A stretch of DNA of 62,961 nt from JAFGMR01 sp964632755 (GTDB lineage: Archaea; Halobacteriota; Methanosarcinia; Methanotrichales; Methanotrichaceae). The notes under the pieces are model-generated. The model was given only the letters and a program-made list of their open reading frames with translations, was not told the DNA's origin and made no database searches. Shown one piece after another: positions 52,593 to 59,833 of the stretch (positions are counted from its first letter, which is position 1; each line of letters begins with the position of its first letter). The DNA lies in assembly GCA_964632755.1 (NCBI GenBank), contig CAZWDT010000004.1, positions 1-62,961 of the forward strand. Reading direction: 5' to 3'. The translations under genes and the position numbers were made by a program.

Positions 52593-53516
52593 TCATACCA
52601 GCCGGTGGATGGGATGATCTTCCGTTGAAACGACGTCGAGATTCCGAACGGCTTCTGCAACCATTATGTCGGCCATTGCGGCCACGGGAAAGACGGTCTC
52701 TGCCCGCTCGATCGGCCCATAGAGGAGATAGTCGCCCCCTGCAAGCTGCTGAAGCGCGGCCGATGCTGCATCGCAGCAGTGCCTCGCCGTCCTCTCCCGC
52801 CCCTTGAGCCAGTGCCAGGAGCTCACAGCGTTGTGCATCCCAGAGCCCACGGGAAGGCCGAGCCTGGCCTTGGCCATCACCGTGAACCGAAGGGCCCTTC
52901 CAGCTCCGGAGCCGAGGGGGACTACGCCTGGATCTATCAGCAGATTGATGAGTCCCGCCTCCCTCGCAAAAGGGATGAGCCCCTTATCCTTTATTCCGCC
53001 GCCGTTTTCCAGGAGGTCGAGAGACCCCTCGGGATCGGACCGGACGGGATTGTAGGCAAGGAGTATCGCTGAGTCGAGGTCGCCGTTTAAAAGGGCCTCT
53101 GCCTCTGCCGGGGTCGTTGCCGCGCCGAGGCTGTTATAGATGGCCAGGTCGGCGTAGCCGATCTCGGACAAGAGCTCCACAATCCCTGCCCTCGTCTCGG
53201 CCTCCGAGGAGTCGGCTATGATGGGACCATCCCAGCAGGCCTCCACAAAATCGAGATATCTGGAGAAGGCCTCGATGCTCCTTGCGAAGATGTGGACGAT
53301 TGCCGGGTTTCCAGTCTCATCCGATAGCTCGCTCTGCCGGCGTATCAAATCCTCCGCAAAACGCCTATCGAATATCCCCTTCTCCGGGTCCTTTACCATC
53401 GCCTGGCCGTGGTAGAAGATCGTCCCTGCAAGAGCCGTCGGATACTCCCCAGGCTGGCCTCCGATCCTCACCCCGCCGATGTTCATAACTTGCTGATCCT
53501 TTGAGAAGCGAAACAT
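52593..53516 (-). CDS. mtrH: MtrH-like methyl-H4MPT:corrinoid methyltransferase
   Basis: A 307-residue TIM-barrel protein of the MtrH family, which moves the methyl group from methyl-tetrahydromethanopterin to a corrinoid. Family features: GGVRIGGQPGEYPT, IFYHGQAMVKDPEKGIFD, LAYNPVRSDPEG, LLIDPGVVPLGSGAG and PVGSGMHNAV. Only MtrA and MtrH are present here, without the membrane subunits MtrB-G, so this pair is an accessory copy. The ATG is one base after the mtrA stop. Confidence 0.93.
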   Translation of the reverse strand: MFRFSKDQQVMNIGGVRIGGQPGEYPTALAGTIFYHGQAMVKDPEKGIFDRRFAEDLIRRQSELSDETGNPAIVHIFARSIEAFSRYLDFVEACWDGPIIADSSEAETRAGIVELLSEIGYADLAIYNSLGAATTPAEAEALLNGDLDSAILLAYNPVRSDPEGSLDLLENGGGIKDKGLIPFAREAGLINLLIDPGVVPLGSGAGRALRFTVMAKARLGLPVGSGMHNAVSSWHWLKGRERTARHCCDAASAALQQLAGGDYLLYGPIERAETVFPVAAMADIMVAEAVRNLDVVSTEDHPIHRLV

Positions 53517-53517
53517 C

Positions 53518-54153
53518 CTAGGCCTCCGACTGGGTAAGCCAGGCCATGCTGTCCAGGCAGACGCCGCGGCCGAAGATCACATCGCCCTCTCCCCCCGAGG
53601 GGGGCCTGCGGGATGCCCGCCTGCTCACAACATAGAAGGGCGACTCTGGAAATGGGACTGCCCTCTCCTCCAGCTCCTCGATAAGGCGCTCGATAGAATC
53701 TCTGTCCTCAAGGCCGATCCTGTCCACGAGCTCGACCTGCCTCTGGAAACGGGCTACGGCCTCGCGTGGCAGGTTCTGGATATAAGGGATCGCCCCCCGA
53801 GCGCCAACGATTCGCCCCTGGTCGTCCACCCCCCCCCTGTGAAGGGCAAGTATCGCGTCTCCTGGGAGGTGGCCTCTTGACTCCTGGCCGCACACGAGAA
53901 CGAAGCGAATCATCGAGTTGGAGATGACGTTTGCAACGATCTTCTCTATCCCAAGGTTCTCGGTTACGCAAGGGCCGCAGATGGCCGACCCATCCACTAT
54001 AAGGCGGCTTGCAAGCGTCATGACTGCAACGGCTCTTGCGGGATCTCTGATATGGTAATCCCCTCGAACGGGGGGCCAGGTCTCGCTTGCGCCCCCTCGA
54101 AGGGGCCCAAGCTTCTCCATCTCATCCTCATCTCGACGAAGTGCTCCATCCAT
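53518..54153 (-). CDS. mtrA: Soluble MtrA-like corrinoid protein
   Basis: A 211-residue cobamide-binding protein. The MtrA signature is clear: WPPVRGDYHIRDPARAVAV, GPCVTENLGIEKIVANVI, CGQESRGHLPGDAILALH and GARGAIPYIQNLP. The conserved His in the RGHLPG segment is a likely cobalt ligand. The C-terminal transmembrane anchor of standard MtrA is absent; the tail is short and basic then hydrophilic. It probably receives a methyl group from the adjacent MtrH in the cytoplasm. Start chosen by the strong AGGAGGTG site. Confidence 0.9.
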   Translation of the reverse strand: MDGALRRDEDEMEKLGPLRGGASETWPPVRGDYHIRDPARAVAVMTLASRLIVDGSAICGPCVTENLGIEKIVANVISNSMIRFVLVCGQESRGHLPGDAILALHRGGVDDQGRIVGARGAIPYIQNLPREAVARFQRQVELVDRIGLEDRDSIERLIEELEERAVPFPESPFYVVSRRASRRPPSGGEGDVIFGRGVCLDSMAWLTQSEA

Positions 54154-54176
54154 CGATATCCACCTCCTGCTATACA

Positions 54177-54225
54177 CCAGCATACCTGGAAGGTATTTCC
54201 CCATTTCCCAGCATACCTTTATAAT
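54177..54225. promoter_or_regulatory. Divergent promoter with operator-like repeats
   Basis: Between mtrA and hdrA. CCAGCATACCT occurs twice, at 54177-54187 and 54208-54218, 31 bases apart. The first forms an inverted repeat ATACCT-GGA-AGGTAT (54182-54196); the second abuts the TATA-like TTTATAAT (54218-54225). That box is suited to hdrA (ATG at 54260), and its reverse (ATTATAAAGG) could serve mtrA. A regulator binding the palindrome could control both operons. Confidence 0.55.
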
Positions 54226-54259
54226 GATGGGTCATGACACAATGATCCGAGGCCTTCCC

Positions 54260-56620
54260 ATGAGCACCGGAGTATACATCTGTCATTGTGGCCTGAACAT
54301 CGCTAGCGTCCTGGACATCGAGGAGTTGGTTCGTTTCGCCGAGAGTCTCCCCGACGTGGCAGTGGCAAGGGAACTCCAGTTCTCCTGCTCTGACGTGGGC
54401 CAGGAGACGATCAAGGAGGATATCAGGGAGGGGAAGGTGAATCGGGTGGTGGTGGCGGCCTGCTCGCCTCGCCTACACGAGCCGACGTTTCGAAGCGTCC
54501 TGAAGGATGCCGGGCTAAATCCATACCTCCTCGAGATGGCAAACATCAGGGAGCAGTGTTCCTGGGTGCATATGGAGGAGCCTGCCCTCGCAACCGAGAA
54601 GGCAAAAGACCTCATACGGATGGCAGTTGCGAAGGCAGAGCTGCTTTCCCCCCTCGAGGGAGAGGTGATGCCTGTCAGCCGAAACGTCCTCGTCATCGGA
54701 GGCGGGGTTGCGGGTATATCCGCCGCCCTCGAGCTTGCAAACGCAGGACTCCACGTCTTCCTTGTGGAGCGGCGGCCGACCATTGGCGGCTACATGGCGC
54801 TCCTAACCGACGTATTTCCCACAAACGACTGCTCGATATGCGTTCTCGCGCCGAAGATGACCGATGTCTACAACCATCCTCTGATAACCCTTTACACATA
54901 CTCGGAGATACTGAACGTTGACGGAAGCGTGGGCAACTTCACCGTAAGCGGTGTAAGGAGGCCGAGGTATGTCGACGCCGGCAAATGCAAGGGCTGCATC
55001 AACGACTGCGCCGGAGCCTGTCCTGTGGAGGTCCCAAACGAGTACGACTTCGGCATAGGCAAGAGAAAGGCGATCTACATGGCCATTCCCCAGGCAGTCC
55101 CCCTCGTGGCCTGCATAGATCCCCAGGCATGCATAGGTTGCGGCCTCTGCGAGGAGGCATGCCCGGCAGATGCCGTCGATTACGAGCAGAGGGAGGAGGC
55201 CTTCAAGTTCGACGTAGGTGCAATCATCGTCGCCACTGGATGGCAGCCATTCGATGCGTCACGAAAGGAGGAGTATGGTTTCGGACGCTATCGCGACGTG
55301 ATCACCTCCCTCCAGGTGGAGCGCATGCTCAACGCCGCAGGCCCAACGGGGGGCGAGATCGTCCGCCCCTCCACGGGCGAGATCGCCCGATCGGTTGCCT
55401 TCCTCCAATGCGTGGGATCGAGGGATGCAACCGTCGGCAACCTTTACTGCTCCCGCATATGCTGCATGGCCTCGCTCAAGAACGCCCAGCTGATCAAGGA
55501 GAAGTACCCGGAGATGGATATCTCCATACACTACATCGATATGAGGGCGGGCGGCGAAGGCTATGAGGAGTTCTATCAAAGGGCCCAGAGATTGGGAATC
55601 GAGTTCATCCGGGGGCGCGTCGCCGAGATCAAGGAGGTGGACGGCGAGATCTATCTGCACTACGAGGACACGTTGCTCGGGGAGTATCAGCGACGGAAGT
55701 GCGATATGGCAGTGCTCTCGATCGGCCTCGAGCCCGATTCTGGGGCTGAAGTCGTCGGAAACCTGCTCGGCCTCTCTCGCAGGACCGACCGATTCTTCGA
55801 GATCGCTCATCCAAAGATGAGGCCGGTTGAAGCCCATATCGATGGCGTACTCATCGCAGGCTGCGCATCCGGCCCAAAGGAGATACAGGTCTCGATCGCC
55901 CAGGGGGGAGCCGCCGCCTCCAAGGCCTTGGGCCTTCTGATGAAAGGGGAGATCTCCCTCGACCCAACGGTTGCCTATGTGGACAGGGATGCGTGCGTGG
56001 GATGTAAGCTCTGCGAGGGCATCTGCCCGAGCAAGGCGATCTCGGTCAATGGGACCGCCTTCGTAGACGAGGCGGCATGCAAGGGTTGCGGCACCTGTGC
56101 TGCGGCATGTCCAACGGACGCAATCCACATGCGACTATTCTCAGACGAGCAGATACTGGCTCAGGTAAGGGCGGCGACCGAGGTGAAGGGTGAGTATCCT
56201 TTCATAGTGGCCTTCCTCTGCAACTGGTGCAGCTATGCAGGGGCAGACCTGGCCGGGACCTCCCGGATCCAGTATCCAACGAACGCCCGTATAATCAGGG
56301 TCATGTGCGCAGGCAGGGTCGATCCCAGCTTCGTGATGGAGGCATTGCGATTGGGAGCAGACGGCGTGCTCATCGCAGGCTGTCGCCTGGGGGAATGCCA
56401 TTACGTCGTAGGAAACGATCAGGCGCTCCAGAGGGTGGAGGTGCTCAAAGGCGTTCTGGGGAAGATCGGCCTAGATCCGGGTAGGGTCAAGATCATCTGG
56501 TGTGCCGCAAGCGAAGGCGAGATCTTCGCAAGGGAGCTCGAGTCCTTCGTCGAAGAGCTCAAGGACCTCGGTCCAACTGGAACGGAGATCCAACAGGCGA
56601 GGGAGGGTGAGCCGAAATGA
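54260..56620 (+). CDS. hdrA: HdrA-MvhD fusion, heterodisulfide reductase FAD subunit
   Basis: A 786-residue protein. The N-terminal domain has VYICHCGLNIASV and ACSPRLHEP. The thioredoxin-reductase-type FAD domain has VIGGGVAGISAALELANAG near residue 148. Two ferredoxin motifs follow (CKGCINDCAGACP, CIGCGLCEEACP), then a C-terminal pair (CVGCKLCEGICP, CKGCGTCAAACP near 579-618). The last ~150 residues, with AFLCNWCSYAGADLAG, RIIRVMCAGRV and GCRLGECHY, are an MvhD/FrhD-type delta domain fused on. HdrA bifurcates electrons between ferredoxin and CoM-S-S-CoB. This fusion is the HdrA2 type known in Methanosarcina. The ATG MSTGVYICHCG is preferred over upstream codons. Confidence 0.95.
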   Translation: MSTGVYICHCGLNIASVLDIEELVRFAESLPDVAVARELQFSCSDVGQETIKEDIREGKVNRVVVAACSPRLHEPTFRSVLKDAGLNPYLLEMANIREQCSWVHMEEPALATEKAKDLIRMAVAKAELLSPLEGEVMPVSRNVLVIGGGVAGISAALELANAGLHVFLVERRPTIGGYMALLTDVFPTNDCSICVLAPKMTDVYNHPLITLYTYSEILNVDGSVGNFTVSGVRRPRYVDAGKCKGCINDCAGACPVEVPNEYDFGIGKRKAIYMAIPQAVPLVACIDPQACIGCGLCEEACPADAVDYEQREEAFKFDVGAIIVATGWQPFDASRKEEYGFGRYRDVITSLQVERMLNAAGPTGGEIVRPSTGEIARSVAFLQCVGSRDATVGNLYCSRICCMASLKNAQLIKEKYPEMDISIHYIDMRAGGEGYEEFYQRAQRLGIEFIRGRVAEIKEVDGEIYLHYEDTLLGEYQRRKCDMAVLSIGLEPDSGAEVVGNLLGLSRRTDRFFEIAHPKMRPVEAHIDGVLIAGCASGPKEIQVSIAQGGAAASKALGLLMKGEISLDPTVAYVDRDACVGCKLCEGICPSKAISVNGTAFVDEAACKGCGTCAAACPTDAIHMRLFSDEQILAQVRAATEVKGEYPFIVAFLCNWCSYAGADLAGTSRIQYPTNARIIRVMCAGRVDPSFVMEALRLGADGVLIAGCRLGECHYVVGNDQALQRVEVLKGVLGKIGLDPGRVKIIWCAASEGEIFARELESFVEELKDLGPTGTEIQQAREGEPK

Positions 56621-57933
56621 AGCTCGAGAAGGAGATGGACGTCGAAGGATCCCACATCAGGTCGATCCAGAGATCGGAGGAGTCCACGAAGATCCTTGAC
56701 TACGATTACAAGAGGTGCAACGGCTGCGGCATATGCATTGACCTGTGTCCGACAAAGGCCTTACAGAAGGGGCCACTGATCGAGATTGCCACCGGGTTGG
56801 ATGCCCCGCCGGTGCTGATAGACCTAGATGAATGCGTCTTTTGCGGCATGTGCGCAAACTTCTGCCCTGTGAAGGCATACAGGTTCACCGTGAACGATGA
56901 GGATATCCAGGAGGATTCGGACTACCCCCATCTGCTCTTCGGCGCCCAGCCAAACGAGAACTGCCTTCCATGCGGCCTCTGCGAGCCGGTATGCCCCACA
57001 GAGGCAATAACCGTTCTATTCAACAAGACGAGGGAGGATTTTGGCCCCTTGCGGGAGGGGATCGATGGCAGAATCGAGGTCGACGAGGAGAAGTGCAACC
57101 TCTGCGGCATATGCTCCTCCTTCTGCAAGGCATTCGTCATGATGGAGAAAGAGAAAAGGGATCCGAGGGAGATAGTCCCATTCGACCAGCTGCTCGTCGA
57201 CGAGGACCTCTGCGACTACTGCGGCCTCTGCGTCGGCATCTGCCCGGAGGAGGCGATTTCTGTGGAGGGACCCCCACTCGATGCCGTGCTCGACCTCCAC
57301 GGTGATATCCTCATCGATAGCGATCTCTGCATGGGATGCGGACGCTGCGCCCTCGTCTGTCCCTATGATGCAATCGACGTCGTAAAGCCCTTCGATGGCA
57401 AGATCTCCCTAATAGAAGAGAGGCTGCCCGAGTGCGATCCACTGGGATGCCACGGCTGCTTCAACGTCTGCCCAAGCGGCTGCTGGTACCAGAGGGAGGA
57501 CGGGAAGGTCGGCGTCGTGGAGGAGCAGTGCATCTTCTGCGGAGCCTGCGCCAATGCGTGTCACTGCATAGCGATAAAGGTGGAGCGCGCAGGCGTATCT
57601 CATACCGCCGTCATGGAGACGCCCTGGTCTCTGGAGTGGAAGGAGGCGATCAGGTCGATCATCAGCGGGGAGAGAAGGAGGCCTGATCTCTCAGGCGCGA
57701 TCGAGCCGCCAAAGATAGAGAAAGTGCTCATTCCTCGAATCGAGGCACCTCAAAGGGATCCGTCCATACTGAAGCTCGTAGGCGAGCGGCTAGACCTGCT
57801 CCAACCTGTGATGAAGAAGCCGAAGGTCAGGTTCATCTGGGAGAGGGAGTCTCCGGTTGAGGCCGCGGAGAAGATAGCCTCTCGAGCAAATAAGGCCCGA
57901 GCAAAGGGCAAGGCAGATGTGGAGGAGGGATGA
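56617..57933 (+). CDS. Polyferredoxin linked to HdrA
   Basis: A 438-residue protein overlapping hdrA by four bases (ATGA). It has at least seven 4Fe-4S motifs: CNGCGICIDLCP, CVFCGMCANFCP, CLPCGLCEPVCP, CNLCGICSSFC, CDYCGLCVGICP, CMGCGRCALVCP and CIFCGACANACH, plus a more irregular CHGCFNVCPSGC. The C-terminal ~110 residues contain no cysteines and form a charged tail. It probably carries electrons to or from HdrA, as in the HdrA2-linked polyferredoxin. Confidence 0.94.
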   Translation: MKLEKEMDVEGSHIRSIQRSEESTKILDYDYKRCNGCGICIDLCPTKALQKGPLIEIATGLDAPPVLIDLDECVFCGMCANFCPVKAYRFTVNDEDIQEDSDYPHLLFGAQPNENCLPCGLCEPVCPTEAITVLFNKTREDFGPLREGIDGRIEVDEEKCNLCGICSSFCKAFVMMEKEKRDPREIVPFDQLLVDEDLCDYCGLCVGICPEEAISVEGPPLDAVLDLHGDILIDSDLCMGCGRCALVCPYDAIDVVKPFDGKISLIEERLPECDPLGCHGCFNVCPSGCWYQREDGKVGVVEEQCIFCGACANACHCIAIKVERAGVSHTAVMETPWSLEWKEAIRSIISGERRRPDLSGAIEPPKIEKVLIPRIEAPQRDPSILKLVGERLDLLQPVMKKPKVRFIWERESPVEAAEKIASRANKARAKGKADVEEG

Positions 57934-57934
57934 T

Positions 57935-58450
57935 ATGAGCAACAGATCCGACGTGCTTAGGCTGGCCGGAGATGAGCTTCGTTGCTGCATACAGTGCGGC
58001 AGCTGTTCTGCCAGCTGTTCTACTGCAGATTTGATGGACGAGAGCATTAGGGAGCTCGTGCGGCTTGTCTTGAATGATCGATGCGAGGAGGCCCTCAAAA
58101 GCCGCTCCATCTGGCTCTGTACATCCTGCCTTCTCTGTACTGTGAGATGTCCCCGAGGGATCAGGCCCAAGTCGCTTGTTGCAGCGCTACGCCATATCAA
58201 TGAGGCCCAGGGGGGGAGGAATCCAGATCAGTCCTTGGAGGATCTCTTCATGGGACAGGTGAGGGAGACGGGTCGCGTATCCGAGTTCTACCTCTCCGCC
58301 CTCTATGCCCTCTACAACCCCACGGCAGCGGTCCAGATAATGACGATGGGGCTTGAGCTGGTCCAGAAAGGCAAGATCGATTGCGAAAAGAGCCGCATCT
58401 CGGGGATCGAGGAGCTATCCCGAGTCTTCGAGGGGCTGGAGGAGTCATGA
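57935..58450 (+). CDS. hdrC: Heterodisulfide reductase subunit C
   Basis: A 171-residue Fe-S protein with two 4Fe-4S motifs, CIQCGSCSASCS (about residue 19) and CTSCLLCTVRCP (about 60). It passes electrons from HdrA to HdrB. The ribosome site GGAGGGATGAT sits before the ATG, one base after the polyferredoxin stop. Its stop overlaps the hdrB ATG. Confidence 0.95.
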   Translation: MSNRSDVLRLAGDELRCCIQCGSCSASCSTADLMDESIRELVRLVLNDRCEEALKSRSIWLCTSCLLCTVRCPRGIRPKSLVAALRHINEAQGGRNPDQSLEDLFMGQVRETGRVSEFYLSALYALYNPTAAVQIMTMGLELVQKGKIDCEKSRISGIEELSRVFEGLEES

Positions 58451-59286
58451 AGCTTGCCTATTACCCAGGCTGCGTTGCAAAGTCGACGGGAATCGAGTAC
58501 GATATATCCACTCGCTCGGTCTGCAAGGCTCTTGGAATCGAGCTAGAGGAGATCGAAGACTGGAACTGCTGTGGAGCAACGCACTGCTCGAACGAGCTCC
58601 TTGCAGTCGGGCTTTCTGCAAGGAACATGGCAAGGGCCAAGGATCCCATTATGACCAGCTGCTCGATCTGCTACAGCAACCTGCGCATAGCCGCCCTGCG
58701 GCTCGAGGATAAGCACCTCCGGGAGAGGGTGAACTCGCTTCTCGATTCTCCCTACAAGGGAGCGGATGTAAGGCATGTCCTGGAGGTGATCATGGAGGCG
58801 ATGGACGAGGGGTCGGTCGTTGTACCCTTGAACGGCCTGAAGGTTGCCCCCTACTATGGCTGCCTTCTCACGAGGCCTTCTCTCGGCCTCGACAGCCCCG
58901 AGAACCCTCAGATCCTCGAGAGGTTCATCGCCCTCCTCGGCGGCAAGGCCGTGGCGCATCCCTGCCGCACGCTCTGCTGCGGAGGCCCTATATTTATGTC
59001 ACAGGAGGAGGCAGCAAGTCGCTCGGCCTTCCAAATACTGAGGGCGGCAAAATCTGCCGGGGCAGAGGCGGTGGTGACCGCATGCCCTCTATGCCACCTC
59101 ATGCTCGATGCCATGCAGAGGTCGATCGAGTCTCGATATAAAGAGGAGATCGGACTTCCAGTGCTCTATGTAACACAGCTAGCTGGAATCGCGCTTGGCC
59201 TTGGACCGGAGGAGCTTGCTCTCGACAAGAACAGCGTCTCGCCGCTTGCGCTGGTGGATGGCATTAATGCAAGCGTTAATATATGA
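58447..59286 (+). CDS. hdrB: Heterodisulfide reductase subunit B
   Basis: A 279-residue catalytic subunit that reduces CoM-S-S-CoB. Two CCG-type domains are visible: WNCCGATHCSN with CSICYSNL, and TLCCGGPIFMS with CPLCHLMLD. These bind the two unusual non-cubane 4Fe-4S clusters. Its ATG overlaps the hdrC stop by four bases. Confidence 0.96.
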   Translation: MKLAYYPGCVAKSTGIEYDISTRSVCKALGIELEEIEDWNCCGATHCSNELLAVGLSARNMARAKDPIMTSCSICYSNLRIAALRLEDKHLRERVNSLLDSPYKGADVRHVLEVIMEAMDEGSVVVPLNGLKVAPYYGCLLTRPSLGLDSPENPQILERFIALLGGKAVAHPCRTLCCGGPIFMSQEEAASRSAFQILRAAKSAGAEAVVTACPLCHLMLDAMQRSIESRYKEEIGLPVLYVTQLAGIALGLGPEELALDKNSVSPLALVDGINASVNI

Positions 59287-59329
59287 TGTTCTCAAGGTAT
59301 GCGGATAGATCTGTCTGTGAGGAAGCCGA

Positions 59330-59662
59330 ATGATGAAAGTTGGAATTATCAGGTGCCAGCAAACCGAAGATATATGTCCCGGGACGATGGATTTCAAAAT
59401 CGCATCTGAGGGAAAAATGGCCTTTGCGGAGACTGGCCCGGTTGAGATTGTAGGATTTGTTTCATGTGGCGGATGCCCTGGTAAAAGAGCCATATCCAGG
59501 GCGAAGTTGATGGTTGAGCGCGGAGCGGAAGCCATCGTCCTTGCCTCTTGTATCAGCAAGGGAAATCCGATCAACTTTCCCTGCCCTCATTATGAAGAGA
59601 TAAAGGGGGGCATAGCGAAAAATATCATGCCTAGCATAAAGATAATCGAGTGGACACACTAA
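59330..59662 (+). CDS. CGGC-domain metal-binding-like protein
   Basis: A 110-residue protein with the CGGC signature in VGFVSCGGCPGKRA at about residue 45, plus further cysteines: IRCQQTEDICPG at the N-terminus, LASCISKG, and NFPCPHYEEI. The CGGC family is common in anaerobes and methanogens and is believed to bind metal or an Fe-S cluster; no reaction is known. It lies 43 bases after hdrB, possibly in the same transcript. Confidence 0.85.
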   Translation: MMKVGIIRCQQTEDICPGTMDFKIASEGKMAFAETGPVEIVGFVSCGGCPGKRAISRAKLMVERGAEAIVLASCISKGNPINFPCPHYEEIKGGIAKNIMPSIKIIEWTH

Positions 59663-59688
59663 CTTGATAAATTCATACGTTGCCCCTC

Positions 59689-59712
59689 GTATTAATATTT
59701 TTTTAATAATAA
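59689..59712. terminator. AT-rich bidirectional terminator candidate
   Basis: A T-run within the near-palindrome ATTAATATTTTTTTAATAAT lies between the convergent CGGC and glycine-rich genes. It would give T-runs on both strands. Confidence 0.4.
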
Positions 59713-59833
59713 ACAGTTTCCTTTTTCAAGTTACGGATGCGTGACGTTGGATGAACGACCGAAAATGCAGAGAGGGCGAGATCGAGCTATCCATCTCGCC
59801 CCCCTCCTCCTTGATCCCTTTATCTATCTGCCT

